Shown here: one piece after another, positions 35,701-50,700 of the stretch
Layout of the letters: each line of letters begins with the position of its first letter
Position numbering within the stretch: the first letter of the stretch is position 1
Assembly (NCBI RefSeq): GCF_001522545.3
Contig: NC_031799.1
Span: 37,741,278 to 37,805,277, forward strand
Length of the DNA stretch: 64,000 nucleotides
Reading direction: 5' to 3'
Source: Parus major
Taxonomy: Eukaryota; Chordata; Aves; Passeriformes; Paridae
The notes under the pieces: generated by a model
What the model was told of the DNA's origin: nothing
Database searches by the model: none
The model's input: only the letters and a program-made list of their open reading frames with translations
Position numbers and translations under genes: made by a program

Positions 35701-38700
35701 ACAATTCTTTATTCCTCTGTGCATCATATGAGCCAGAGACTGCAGATGGAGAGTACCTGGTCCTGCTCCAAGAGCTCATGTACCCTAGAAATCTCATTCT
35801 TAGTGCCAACTCCAAGTTTTGCTCCTTCAGTGTTTCAGACTCTAAAGGTGGAAACCACTTCATTTGAAAGAGCTGAGAGCTAATCTGCCAAAGGATAAAT
35901 TAAAAACAAAACCCAAACACCTAACTAAAGGCGAAAGTTTTGCATGAAGTGTGGGAATGCTTCTGAAGTAGCCTGACCTGTGGGGGGGGAAAAACCAAAC
36001 CAAGACAAAACAAAAAACAACAACAACAACAACAAAAAGTTTCAGATGAAATAGCTAAGAAAAGAATGATAATGAACTGAAATATCAGACCCCTGGGAAA
36101 AGATGAGTCACTGAGTTGTCAGTAGAAAAGCTTTTTTATCTCTAAAGTTTGTCTTATGTTATGACTGAATAATAAACTGATGGAATAGGGAGATGATTTC
36201 TTTCATATATGGGACAAAGTGATTTCATTCTGTGGAGTTAGAACAATATTCCATACATTCATCTGCATCTGTAGTGCAATAGTTTCATTCAGTCTTGTTT
36301 ATTGCTCACATATTGCCTACTTTTCCAAGACTACATTGTAAAAACAACCCTGATTGCTTTACTTTACCCTATCTCCAACCTAACTCTCCTCAGCCAATAT
36401 CCTATCCCCTGCTTCTAGACTATGAGAAATTTAAGAGAAAAAAAAAAATTTGTAAGTGATTTGGATGTGATCTTGCTTTTTTAGTGCCATCTGGGAAGCA
36501 AGAGGAGAAGGAAGGGAAATAAAATATTGCATAATGCACTGTTGTACGTGGACCATTAAATGTAAATTCAAAGCATGATTTTTACCACTGTGGTGTACTG
36601 AGCTGCATTTCTAAATCCACCAGAACCTATTTTCAAATTAAGGAAAACTAGACAAGTTGCAGCCTTTCGAGTCAAGGCTTCATAGATCCAACTGCTTGGG
36701 CTAGTTCAGATTTGAATAATAGGTTTAAATGTAAGGCTTTCAAACATTTGCTTGTACACACAGACACTCAGCACTCTATGTGCAGCACAGTGTGTAAGGT
36801 TAGAGCACTGTTCCTTCTGTTACCAACCCAGCACATGTTATTACCACATACTTATTACAGCATCACATGCCAAAACCTGGAGAGAAATCAGAATAGCTGG
36901 GCAAGATTAGGATTCAAGGCAGAGTTTGATAAGTATCTTCACGGTTTCAACTGCTGTGATTTCTCTTGTTTCCTTCTCAAAAGACACCATAACACAGGCA
37001 TGCTGAATTCTGCCACACTGATTTAAAAAATACCATCACTAGGGCATTTTTATTTATGATTAAAAACGCCCTCGTTATCCAAGAGAAAGCCAAGAGGGTG
37101 CTAATCTATAGGTTTAGAGGAAAAAGTTTTTCTAAATGTAAAAAATCAGAAAAAAGAAAACCAACTTTCAAATTGTCCACTGTGAGAGACTTTGTAAAGT
37201 CAATACCTTTCATTTTTCTGGTGTGCACTATTTATTTTACAGCAATAAGATATAATTAGACCATTGACTGCTTACTGTTATTCACTATCACTACATTACC
37301 CACCATTGTTTCAGTCCTTTGTTGATTTTCATTCTTAGGACAGTAGTAAAATGCCAGCAGCCACAGCACAGCATCTGGTTCTACAGCAGCCTTCAGTAAT
37401 TGTTCTGCTGCAATATCCAACCATTCTCCAAAACAAGCAACCAAAAACCATATTTCAAAGAGGTCAGTGAGAGAACTGGAAAACAACACAGATAAAATTA
37501 GGTATTTCTCATTATTTAACACTTTTAATTGCCTTAAATTAACTACAAAGTTAGTTGACACTTAACTTTAAATAAAAAATTAAACTACTCTTCAACAGAG
37601 AATACCTTACCTGCTAATCATACAGCCATGTCTTAGTCTGAAATCAGAATCTAACAATACACACCCAGTGCTACTGCAGATTAACTTTGACAGAACAACA
37701 GACTGACTATCCTCAACAGCAGTTTCTAATAAACTGTGACAAATTACTGTGTATGAAAAGATACATAATAAAATTTATCCCTACTATTTATACTCTCCAG
37801 CTGTCATACTCACAATTGGTATAAAATAAAAGCCCTGAAAACCAACCTGTATAAAAAGAGAGCACTGAGAAGCAACAGGATATGCTGTGTAACAGTATTT
37901 TTTTCTCTTCTGTAAATCTTGTTAAGTCCAAAGAATACAGAATCAGGAATAAAGCAATAAAAGAAAACTGAATATGGTTTCCTCATGGCTATTAGTATTT
38001 AAAACATGTCAGATCAGTTTTATTTCTAACTCGGAGGGATTTGGTAAAAAACATAATTATTGTAGGAGTTCTGAAGGAAATAAAGTGGCAGAATACACTT
38101 GCCAGTGTGTTTTGGTAAGTACAACACTGTTTAAACTAGTGTACTGTGCAAAATAAAGGGGGAAAAAGAATATATATAAACCAAGAAAGAGCTCGTCAAC
38201 AGAAGGAGAAGAGACATGGTTATATTAATGTAATGCATTATGATGGATGATATTTGTTTTATTTATTTGTTCTAAGCTTGAGTTATGTGTTTAAGAAGTC
38301 AGGGTCAGCTACAGGTCACACTCCAAGGACAGAAAGGTTTGACACACTTCAGGGATGAACAGGCAAGCACTGAACTGCAGCTCATACAGAAAGTGAGAAG
38401 CTACCACCAGACAGCCTGGCCTCAGAGGGATCAACAAAAAGCTTTTTTCTGCCACTCAGCAACACAAAAAGGCCCTCAGGAGTTAACTGAAACCAAGCAC
38501 GGTTCCAAGGATCTTTGTTCCAGTACCCAGGGGGAAAACTGGGACAGTGTGGCTGGACAGCAGCCAGGTAGAAAGGGAGCTGGGGGTACTGATTGACAGT
38601 GTACTGAACACGAGCCCAGGTGGCCAAGAAGGCCAATGGCATCTGGCCTGTATCAGCAAAAGGAGCAGGGCAGTGACTGTCCCCCTGTAGTGGGCACTGG

Positions 38701-41700
38701 TGAGAACACACCTCCAGTGGTGTGTCCAGTTCTTCCCTCAATTTAGGAAGAACATTGAGATGCTGGAGCGTGTCCAGAGGAAGGGCAACCAAGCTCATGA
38801 AGGATCTGGAGCAGAAGTCCTATGAGGAGCAGCTGCAGGAGCTGGGGTTGTTTAGCCTGGAGAAAAGGAGGCTCAGTGGAGGATGCAGCCAGGTGGGGCT
38901 CGGTCTCTTCTCCCATGTAACCAGTGACAGGACAAGAGGACACAGGCTTAAGCTGCATCAGGTTGGACATTAGGAAGAAGTTCCTCACAGAAAGAGTAAT
39001 CAGACATTGGAACGGGCTGCCCAGGGAGGTGGCAGAGTCACTGTTCCTGGAGATGTTTAGAAAAGACTGGATATGGCACTTCATGTAGACAAGGTGGTGT
39101 TAGGTCATAGTTGGACTTGATGATCTCAAAGATTTGTTCCAGCCTAGGTGATTCTGTGATTCTATGATCTCGTTTTGCAAGTCTGGCTGTCCTTGGTGTT
39201 TAACGTTTCTTTTGATATATTTCAAGTTTAAAATCAAAAATTAATTTTGTTTCTTTGAATTTAAAAGCTGTTCAAGATTCTCTGGACAGCTAAATCTCAG
39301 AGCAGACCTAAGCAAACTTGTATGCAAGTACTTGTATCCTGTACAAGTCAGGTCTCATCATACTCCTTATAAGAAAGAATTACAGGGCAGCAGCAAATAG
39401 AGATGTATGTTTTTTCATTCTTTTCATATAGTCCCAGAACATCTCCTATCAAAGCATAATTCATGTAGACAAACAAACCCCAAGGGCAGCAGGTCAGAAA
39501 CATGGAGTGACGTGGAGTCCAGAGATAAATGCAACAAAAATGATACTGCAATCTGGCAGTCATATATTTATGAAAATAAGGAAGTTTGCAGTTTGGGCAT
39601 TTGTACAAGCCTGCAGAAAGCAACACTCCTTCATAAAATACAGTTAAAAGTTCTGAGGGAGAGATGGGAGAATAAACAAATATGCATTTCCATTATGCAG
39701 ATAGCTACAAGCTATAAAGCTGAGGTTCAGTAAGTAATCCAAGTCCTATTCCTAAAAATAAAGCCCAGCTTAGAGAATAATAAGAAAATGATGAAAAGCG
39801 GCTGCTAAAAACTTCAAATGACATGACCTTTCACAAACTTACATGCAAAGGACAAAAAGTTCAAAGATTTTATATTGCTTACCTAATGTTTGTATCCTCT
39901 ACTAGTGCTTTGAGCATATCTGAAATGTGCTTCAAGTGCTGAGACCAGTATGTAGTTGGGAGTTCTGAGGATGAAGGATGAAAACAAAACTCTTAAAATT
40001 ATAGCCTCTCCACTAGAATGTAACACTGAAGCATTAAGGTAGCTATAATATTTCTCCAAATTGATTCAGTTATCACAAAGTATTCAAAATTTCATTAAAA
40101 AAATTTTCCAATTTTCAACAATACCTATTACTGTGTTTCATACAACACTTCATTGATAAAGCCAATGAAAGGAAGTACAGCTAGGAATATTGAAATGAGG
40201 CTGAAGTTCCTTTGCTCAATATTAATCTCAATATTAATATATAACAAGTGCAGTAATACTTGTACTGAGATTTAATTATTTTTCATGAAATTCATACCAA
40301 ACTGAACAGTGGTTTCTTGATCTGTATGAATAGGCAACCTAAAAAAAATTTGGTTTGCAATCTAAAATATTAAAATTCAAGCCTGAGAGAGAAAGAGAAA
40401 TACATTCTTCTTGTGAAATACGTATGAATTCTTCCATAATGACAATTACTGATATTATAACATAAGAAGACTGCAGTATTTTTATAATCTCTGTAATATG
40501 GCTTCATTCCTACTTAATTATGCATTCTTTGCTATTCACTTCTGATTTAGTTTTCTTTAGTTACATCTGTAGTATTGTTACAAAAGAACCAGATGTTCCT
40601 GCACAAAAATACATGAAAAGAATATTATTAAAATCGCCAAATCAAATATACCCTATTAAGGAAATGGCAAAAAGTTATCTCTATCCTTTTTAAAGCTGTT
40701 TTAAGACATACACAGACCATGCAGATTCATAATGCTGCAAATCCTTTATGAAAAAACTTACCAAAAGGACGTCTGACTAAGCCTCTAACAAGAGGCTGGT
40801 GATGGTATGGGAAGTAGGCCTTCAGTGGAAACTTATGCTGAGACACAAAATCATTATTTTAGGAGGTTTCTGGTCAGTCTTCAAAACAAACCCACAGTGA
40901 ATAATCTCATCTAAGGCAGTAATTAACAATACAGACTAAAGCAAGAAAATTAACTTTTAAATTAATTTTAGGATTTTGTATAAAAAAGGGGGCACTTAGA
41001 AATGCTTGCTTATGAAAAGTAGTTATTTAAAGATAGTATATGCATCAAAGAAGGTTCAGAGCATGAAGAAAATGACATATTACTAGTCTTAGTCTTTTTC
41101 CCTGTACTCATGTAAGTTTTCACTCTTAATATGCAGAGCTTGAAAGAGACACTAGTTTAATTTCATTTTCCCATGTAAACAGATTCACAGACAATACTAA
41201 ACTAAGAACTAATAACATCTACAGACTCTGAGGGCGTTGTCTAGATTACTGCCATCTGTTCAAAAATGGAAACCTAAAATTCTTAGGACCTGCTCCAGCA
41301 GCAGGTAGGGCAGTCACAGCTAACAGACTCGCCCTGTTTATCTGAGAAGGTGCGCCTTGCCTGCCTGTGAACGCTGCTTGCGTAACTGAGACCAGCAGTA
41401 GCACACCTTTAATCTGTTTGTTCTGCAAACACGCACCACAGGCACGTCCAACACGGAGCAAGCACGTGCAAGTGCAACACCAACTCCCTCTGAGACAGTC
41501 AGTTTCAGCCAGACCCAGATGGTGATCGCTGGCACAAAATCTAGCTGGAGTCCAGTAACTACCAGGGCACAGCAGGGTCACTGCTGGGTCCAGGCCTATT
41601 TAACATTTTCAGTCATTTCAGAACTGGATGAAGGGGCAGCGAGTTCCCTTGGCAAGTTTGGTGATGACACAAAACGGGGAGGAGTGGCTGATACATGAAA

Positions 41701-44700
41701 GGACAGCCATCCAGAGGGACCTTGACAGGCTGGAGAAATGGGCTTACAGAAGCCAAATAAATGTCAACAAGGAGAAAGTATGAAGTCCTGCACTTGGGGA
41801 GGAATAACTCCAGGCACCAGTACATGCTGGCAGCCACCCAGCTGGAGAGCAGTTTTCAGAAAAGGACCTGTGGAGCCAGTGGACACCAAGGTGAATGTGA
41901 GTCAGCAGTGCTTGCCCTGCAGCACAGCAGTGAGTGATATCTTGAGCTGCATTACGCAAAGGATTGCCAGCAGGTCCAGCGAGGAGCTTCTTCCCCTCCC
42001 CTCCGCACTGTAAGCAGCCATTCCAGCAGCCTGTCCTGAAATACTATGCCCAGTTAATGCCCAGTTAAATAAAGGGCCACAAGGATCATTAAAGAATGTG
42101 AGAACTTCTTTGAGGAAGGGCTGAGAGAGGCTGGAGAAGTCTCAAGGAGGATCTTACCAACATATAAATACCTAAAAGGAGGGTGCAAAACAACAGAACT
42201 AGGGCTTTTACAGTGGTGCAGTGACAGGATCAGAGGTAATGGCACAAACTCAAGCACAGGAAATTCTGTCTGTATACCAGAAAACATTCTGTAATTTATT
42301 TTTTCACTTTCTTTTTACTGTGAGATGGCCAAGCACTACCACAGTTTGCCTAGAAGAATTGTAGAGCCCCATCTCAACAGAGTCCTGGACAACTGGTTAC
42401 AAGTAGCTATGCTTTGGAACTGGGGAGTTAGAGAAGATGATGTCCAGAGGTCCCTTCCAATTCTCAAGCAATCTATGATGCTTTCATTTACATATTTGAA
42501 TCTCTATACCATAAATCTTAGAACTCTTTTGTCTTATTTTTTAGGAGTAAGAAGGCATTTAGCTAACAGATCATCTCTTGAAACACAGACTGGGAATATG
42601 AACTCTATAAAATGTGATAGAGCTGTAAATCCAATGAAGACTATATTTAGTAACTATTTTCTATTGCCATATATATGCATGCATCTTATAAACAAATATA
42701 AAGACACTTTCTCTCTACTACTATTTTTGTTCTGCCAACAACAGTTAAATGAAATTACAGCACATGAATATATTCTTCTTAGACAGCCTATATATCTCTG
42801 GTAGAGTAAGACTCTAGAAGTCTACTTGTCAAGAGGAATTAGGCTAATTAGAAAAGAATAATAATCCCTCTAGTAAAGTATGTGTATAGCCAATTAGGCT
42901 GCACCAAAAATTCCTATGAAAAAGCAGCCCCTTGATACAATTAGTAGTAACTGAGACAACCCACAGCACACACTACATACGAGAACAGTACTGTGAGTAA
43001 GTGAACACAATTTTCAGTTTACTGTCTAGGCAAAACCAAAAACGTTTGCCGTATAAACACAGTGTTTTAGCCAGTTCTTTCCTCACATATGCCATCACAA
43101 AATGCAAAACAAGGTGCTATCAGACAGAACAAGTTTGGATGTGGCTGAGTGTAATAACTGCCATGACGTATAACGGGAAATAAACATTAAATAATGGTTT
43201 ACAATATTTATCTAGCTATTTAAAACAATTCCCAGGTGAAAATTGATGATAATTCTGAAATAATCAAGGGAAAATGATTCATGAGAAAATCATAATTTCC
43301 ATCAAATAGAAATATGAACTTTAACTTCATAAATTTACAAGCAACATGACCCAACTATCCTCAGGTCAGGCTTCACTAGCACCACAAATCTAAAGAAAAT
43401 CTGCTAGCAAAAAACATATCCCAACTGTGATCTCAGTATACCCATTCATAAACTTCTTCTTCAATAACTACAGAAATGGGACTTTATCCTAAGCAGGTTT
43501 AAATCCCATGTTCCATTTATACTGTTTTCAGTCTCCAAAACCATGGAAATAAAAAAGACTATCTTAAACCCGGTAGAACTATCTTTTCCCACTATTCAGC
43601 TTTTTTTCTGCCAAACCTTGTTTTCTCTAAATGTTCTACAAAGTTATTAGAAAAGACAGCTATTTCTGACAGCTGCCACACTGCAACTGAGAATCACTCT
43701 CCTCCTGTCACACAAACCTGTGAACTGCCAGGCACAACACGGTTCTTTTGCAAATTCTATGGATGCATGTTTGCCTAGAGTTTTTTCAATTAACTGTCTA
43801 TAAATTCCAAAGGTCTCAGTGACCAGGCAGAACCCACTTCATCTTTTGTCATTAATGTTTTTACCATTCTTCTACTAAATGCTAATGGAGCACAATATGT
43901 CCTGTCAAGGGCAATCAGGTACCAAAAAGACAGATACCGATGGTATGACCAAAGTTTGATGTCAAGTCAGATGACTGACTTAAAGTTCAGGAAGCAATCA
44001 GTACCAGCCTTTTTGCAAGCAAACTGTTAGTTAAAATTACAGTTGATTCATAAACTGTGAGATAAGGGGCTTTTAATTCTATCATTGAAGACAATACCTT
44101 AATGAGAACTCCATAACTTAAACAGTATGCAAGTTAAATAAACGAAACTCAACATTCAAAACCACTTTAGAAAAATGGGCAGTAGTCCATGTTGCAATGC
44201 CAGCAGGTGAGGGATCTTCACCTTAAAAAAAAATGTATCACCTGTGCAGCAGGATTAGCTCTTGGGTGTCTGATGGATGTGGAATCTTTATTTTCATTCT
44301 CGCTCACTGATCCCCACCTGGGGCTACACAGTGTGCTGCTGCCATGCAGTCAGGGTGGCACGAGATTATCATGCACTTTAATACTACTGTATTAAGCAAG
44401 ACAGCTGCCTGAAGCTAGAAGACAGATTCAATCACACCGCTAATTAAAAGCCAGTGTGCCATAAGTTTCAAAAAATCCCAGCATTCTCTTAATTACCATC
44501 TCCCTCAAAAAGATGCAAAAAATCGAACTGGAAATCCCTTAAGTTTAAAGTGGAAAGTTTTAGATGACAGGGTCTTTCCAAACTTGTATCATATGAATTT
44601 GATTTCAAAAACAAACAAGATGGTCAGGATGTGACCTTGTGATTTGGGAATCTGAATTCAAGTTTGCAACCTGTAAGACAAGATTTTTCATATCTGTATT

Positions 44701-47700
44701 TCAAAATTTTAAGGTAAGAAACTGATCTTGCTCTTGTTTAAATCAACACAAAAATAGTTCCACTTAATTCAGTTCAGTAAGACCTGTATAAAAATCTGTG
44801 CATGAGAGACTAAGCTATGAAATTTGAGAATATAGACCAAGGAAAATTACAGAGAGATCACTGCTGAGGATCAGGAACTGAAACCAGTATGTATTCTGTG
44901 TCCCAGTATGTATTCTATGTCTTTTACCTTCTGAATAGACTAATATGAATATTCAATATCCTACTTATAATTATTTAGGGGACTGGGAATGGGGTTGTTA
45001 TCTCTGCTTCATTTATTATCAGAGACCCTGCTACTGCAAAATAAAAATGCATCTAGCATTTTTCCTCCTTTTTATCAAAGATGAATGTTCATGTTCACTC
45101 TACAGGCAGGAACTTCAGCATCAGGGGAACTGAGCCTGTGAAAAGCACTTTAGGCAGACATACTCAAGGGTTAAGTTAGGTAAATTGCTCTTACATATTT
45201 GGTTGCATGCTATAATTTTATGTGCAGGTGAAGATGTTTGAACTGAACTTTAGCATATCTATGCAGCTACAGAGGGATGCTATTATTTATCTGTTATATT
45301 CAGTGACTTCTCTTAAGAATTGGGTTTCCTTTTTTTGCAAAATTCTGCATTTCCTCAATGCAAAAAACACCAAGAAAGAGATCTTGACTAACCTGTTTGT
45401 TTTCATTCTGATAAGCCTGGAGGAAGAGCTGTGTAAACACCTGTATTATTGTCATAACTTCTGAAGTTCCTTCAGTTTCCACCAGTGCATTCCTACACAA
45501 TGAAAAGTTAGATATGACAGATCAGATAATTAGTCTGTCCATCACACCTCTGTTTACTGAAATGGAAGAAAAAGGTACATTCTTTGTACGCCGTACATTC
45601 AAACTGTGTCTGAGCTCATTACACCACTAACAGAAATACTAACTTTGCAGGCTTTTTAGATTTTATTTTTAATTTAAAAAAACCCCAAATAAACCTCACA
45701 CACAACTCCTACAAATACACTACACTTAGTAAGTATATACAATATACATGCAGACACATGGTTTATCCTACCTAAATAAGTATACAATTAAAAAGACTAG
45801 CACAACTTTATTAGCCAAATTTGGCATCTGATCAGTTTATTGTGTTCAGAGCAACTGCTCCCATGATTAAGTTAAGCACACTTTATAGTGTTCTGTGGGA
45901 CTGCATCCCATAGGCCACTCTAGAGGTTTACAAGGATGAATCCTTCAACTCACTTTCCATAGTGCAAAATAACCTTGTGCAAATGGAGCAAGTGGAGAAA
46001 AACATACAGCAGCAATTTTCACTCTCTTATTTGAAAGACATACAGTAGTAAGGAGAAACACTGTTCAAAGCTCCCAGTGAGATACAAGTACTAGAGAATT
46101 GTTTCATTCCTTCCAAAGCATATGAAGAGCTAATACATTACTGTAAGACAGAAATTTAACAAAACTACAGGCAAATATAATCACTGAAAAAGAGTAAATA
46201 TTACACAAAAACTCAAGACAGCCCAGGTGTATGACCTCTGTATAGCCACACATAGCAAGAAAGTATTGGGAAATAAAAGCAGTAATTAATATCACTGTGA
46301 TGAGATAATTTAGCACAATTAATCTCAATATGCATGCAAATACCAAGAAAAGTTATTACAGAAGGAGTCACAACGCTTAGATCCATACTTCTAACAGAAC
46401 ACTAACCCCAAATATTAAAGTTTTGTACCAGCTATAGAACCTAACACAGGTTTGCAAGCAAGGAAGTACAAATTTATTTATAAGTAGTTCTCTAAAATCT
46501 CAAATGTAATTACAACTGGTACATTATCTTAACATATGCACACCACTTGATAATGGTTGGAAGGATGTTAGAGAAATACAACAAACAGAAGGCTGCATAA
46601 ACCAATTGGTCTGCAAAAACCAGCTAACATATACAGCTTCATGTAAGTATCAAGAGGAGGTGAGACAGAGTATTCTTACAATACATCAAGGTTTTAATAC
46701 CAACAGTGTAGAGGAACAAGCACACTAAGCAGAAGTAATTCAAAGTAAAGACAGGGAACATAAATGTAGGCTTAGAAACAGGAAAACATTTTTTAAGACA
46801 ATTTGAAACATTAATAGAAGTGCAAAGTTTTACCAGAAAATACTGTGCTGGACAAAGTCCTGCACCAGCTGAGAAACATCATTTTATCCATTTCTACTTC
46901 AAAGGGAAAGGATGCAAAAGAGTAGTGAAGTCATGTGTTGTTTTTTTTTTTAGAAAATATTTTATATAGCATGACCTTAAGTAAGCCAAGAAGCTTGGAC
47001 AAATTTTATCTCCCTGTACCGTCACAATAGACAGCCTCCAGCCTAAGACATCAGTACACATCTGCTGAAGTCAGATCAATTTTTAAATGCATCTTGCTTT
47101 GGGAAAGTGATGAATCTCAGCTTTTCAGAAAGCGCCATCTGTGTGCAGACACAGGACCACAGCAACAAAGGACTGCCAGGGCAGTGGCTGAGGAGTGGCT
47201 CCACTCTCACAGTAAAGTGGTCTACAGTTGTACAGCCAAGACTCTTCTGTTAGTGCCTGCACAAACCTAAACGTGCACACAGACACACAAACACCCCCAA
47301 ACACCTGTACCTGGGAGCTCTGTTTTCCTAAGAAGGGAAACTCTTGATGATCAAAAAAGGGTCAGCCACTGAATACATTACTGTTGTATTGGATCTGTTA
47401 ATACTGATAACCCTGGCAGTAGATCTACTTAAAATGAGTAAGTTTTAAGTCAAGTGAAAAGAAGAGAAAAGACACTGAAAACTGAGTATAAAGGACTTGA
47501 AGCCCCCACGTGGTAACCAGTATAATTCCAGGTTGCTTCAAAATAATTTTAATGCATTCAAAACCAAACCCATTATTAATGGGTGGATCAATAGTTTAAG
47601 TCCATTAAGAGCATATCTAACATAAATCCTGAAAAGTATAAATGAAATATAAAAGAGGCTACACTGCTAAATGCAGAATGTTGCCTTTATGCTGGCATGG

Positions 47701-50700
47701 GCCAAGCCATTTCAGCACTTTTAATTTTTACCTCAAAATTGTATTTCAACCACAAATTTATACTGAAGTACAAAATAAATTACAAATTTTAAAGGATAAA
47801 ATACAATGTATTCAACTGTACCAAAGATTATTATCATGTAACTTTCATTTAAAGTCCATAAGAATTTTAACACTTTTCATTATTTGCAGTATACTACACA
47901 GAAAGGGACTTTAGAGCATACAGGTAAAGAAAAAGATATCCTGTAATTATAATATGCTGCCAATCATAATACTGCTTCTGCTCTTGAAGAAAATCTCAAT
48001 ATTCAAAGTCTTTCCCACAGTTATTTCAAAACTTACTTGAAAATTTCGTTTACAATTCTGAAAACAGCAGGATGGCTTGCTGCTTGTGGCTGTTGATAAA
48101 CAAATAAAAGAAAATTAGGCATTAATAAGAAACAACTCACACAACTGTCACTGCATAATTTACAGCTTAACTCATGGATGCTATTACACTGCCATTATTA
48201 AACTGTAACTCTAAGATCAACTCTTACTAAAACCTCAGATTTTCTCAGGATTAGGATTCTTAGGATTCTCCACAGCGAGACCAAGCAGGCTCAACAGCTG
48301 TTAAATGCAAACACCTGGGATCCCAATCTGTTTATGACAACAATCACTACAAACACTAAAGGCGGCAGACAGAAAGAACAGGTTCTTGCACGCAATTGCT
48401 GGAGGCTACACACAGAGCTAGATTTTCAAGAAGCTTTTCTTCCCACTTTGCAGAAAATCCTTTCTGGATGTGCTTTGAGACTCTTGCTACATCTCCAAAA
48501 TTAAATGCCAGAAATTGAAATGATTTTATCACCTCTGGCTTTAATAGTTTTGCATGCATTTTCATCCAAGACAGTATTATCTTCTTTTGTGAACTCCAGA
48601 GTTGCTAGTACAAGCTAAATATCTCAGTGCATCAATTTATTTTTTTTTTAAAATCTAGTGTAGCCTTTTACCATGCTACCACACAAAAGACTGTTTTGAG
48701 GAAGTTGTAATATTAAACATGGACCAGTAAACACACTGCTTTCCAATTCCATATTCTTAGGCTTTTCTAGAATACCTAGGAAAAAACCCACTCATGCATT
48801 CCCCAAAGTACCAAGTTAAAGTCTAAGTTGAAAACCAAATCCTCACATAGTGCCTCCGATGTTAGTGCCTTTAAATTTAGTAAGAATATAGTTCTCAAAC
48901 AGCCTAGAGTAAAGCATGTTTAATAAAATGCATTCTATAAACTTTAGGAAGCATAATGTTTATAAAATGGCATTTATTAATACAGCTTAAAGTGCGTAAC
49001 ACACCACTGAAAACTTGTATGCATTTGTTTCAAGCTAAAAAGTACCAAGTAGAAAACTAATACAATACTGTAATAATATATAAAAGGTATTTTTTTTAGA
49101 AGATAAGTCATAGCAATAACAATTATAAGAATATATTTTTAATTGTACACAGAGAGAACAAGGGCTTTGTTTAATACAACAAAAAGCCCTTACCAAAAGC
49201 TGTCTAGAAAAGCTCCTCCTCTCCCCCAGCTGCTGCTGCCAAGCCCTGAGCAGGAGGTGGCACTGACCTCGTTGCTGCACCCCGTTTTCTGTGCTCTGAG
49301 CTGTGCTATGGGACATGCGCCACCTCCCGCTCCAGGGCAGCACCCCAAACCCACTGGGCAGGCAGGGACCCCAGCACGGCACCAACAGCACCCACAGGCC
49401 TCTCCTCGTCTTGGGGGATTTTCTGGTTCAGGGTTTGGGGTTTTTTTGTTTGTTTTGTTTGGGGGTTGTTTGTTTCTTTGTTTGTTTGTTTATGTCTTTG
49501 TTTGTGGAAAGACTGGACTAGATCTCCAGAGCTGGCTTCCCAACCATTCTGAGGTTCTGGAAATTGAGAGTGTGTTTTCAGTTCTCTGGGCTAACCAGCT
49601 GATTCAGTAATTCCTCGCCTTTCAGACTCTCTACCCACCTTTGCAGGCACACTGCTATGATGACAAAGTGACACACTTTGACTTGGGGCTGAATACAAAC
49701 CAGAAAGGGTCCAGCAGCACATGGGCTCACAGACCAGGATCAAATCCTAGTTCTTTTGAACAAGTCTAAAATAAATATGCTGTACACAACAATGAAAAAC
49801 CCCTCACTTCTTCCTGGTAGCCAGCAGCAATCTAACAGTACTCACTACAGAAAATCATAGTTAATAGCCTCAAGGATTTATCTAAACTACTGAAATTAAT
49901 ATGAATTTCATCACTGGTAGTGAAAAGTGAAAAAAAACCCAAGAAACAAACCCAAGCCCAAACCCCTCTGATACCTAATTTCACAAGATTTTGATCAATG
50001 GACAGTATGGAATGATTTGCAAGCATTCAGCGCAAGAATGCTGTGACAGTGCAAAAGTCTGCCCTGGAATTTGAAGATGCCCATTGTGAAGGAGGACAAG
50101 AGCAGGCAGCAAAATTCTGCTACTGCCGGCAGCAGTTCTGGAATTTGGGAGGGATTATCATTTTCAGGAGGGATTTTAATAAAATTTTCTTCTTGTTGAC
50201 ATTATCTCCTTATATTTTCAAAATAAAAAAACATTTTACATTTCAATAATCTTGCTTGGAACTATTCAATGCTCTTTACAGAAATCAAACCATATGTATT
50301 GTTCAATCACAATGATTTGAACAAAGAGAACTGGAGCTGCATGTGTGGTATTATGATAGAAAAAATAAACTTGTAATATAACATTTTCCAGACACAAGTC
50401 TTAAAGAACTATACTACTTATGTGTCTGTATTATTAGAAAGCACAATCTGAAACAACTTATTTATAACACAAAGCCAGAAGTGAATAAAAAAAAAAAACT
50501 AAGAAAAATACATCTGTATCTACAGTAAGCGAGTGGGAAAAAAAGAGACAGAATAATCTGCATTTTATTCACATCACAGGATGCTCTCTAACAACCACAA
50601 TTAAGAATAAACATGGGGAAGGTCATAAAACATGCCCAAGGTCATACAGATTTGAGGTGGTAACTCTTGATTTCCAGACTCACATGCAATTAATTGGACA

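Noticed and set aside
37256..37303. Continuation of FANCC exon 13 reading frame past ATG into [10 protein letters not shown]
   Set aside because: The homologous exon ends at this methionine and GTGGGT is a valid donor that joins exon 14 in phase.
49143..49610. 155-codon open frame through the GC-rich patch and TTTG tract
   Set aside because: It includes a simple-repeat translation (Phe/Val/Cys/Leu-rich) and a CR1 tail; no family recognised.
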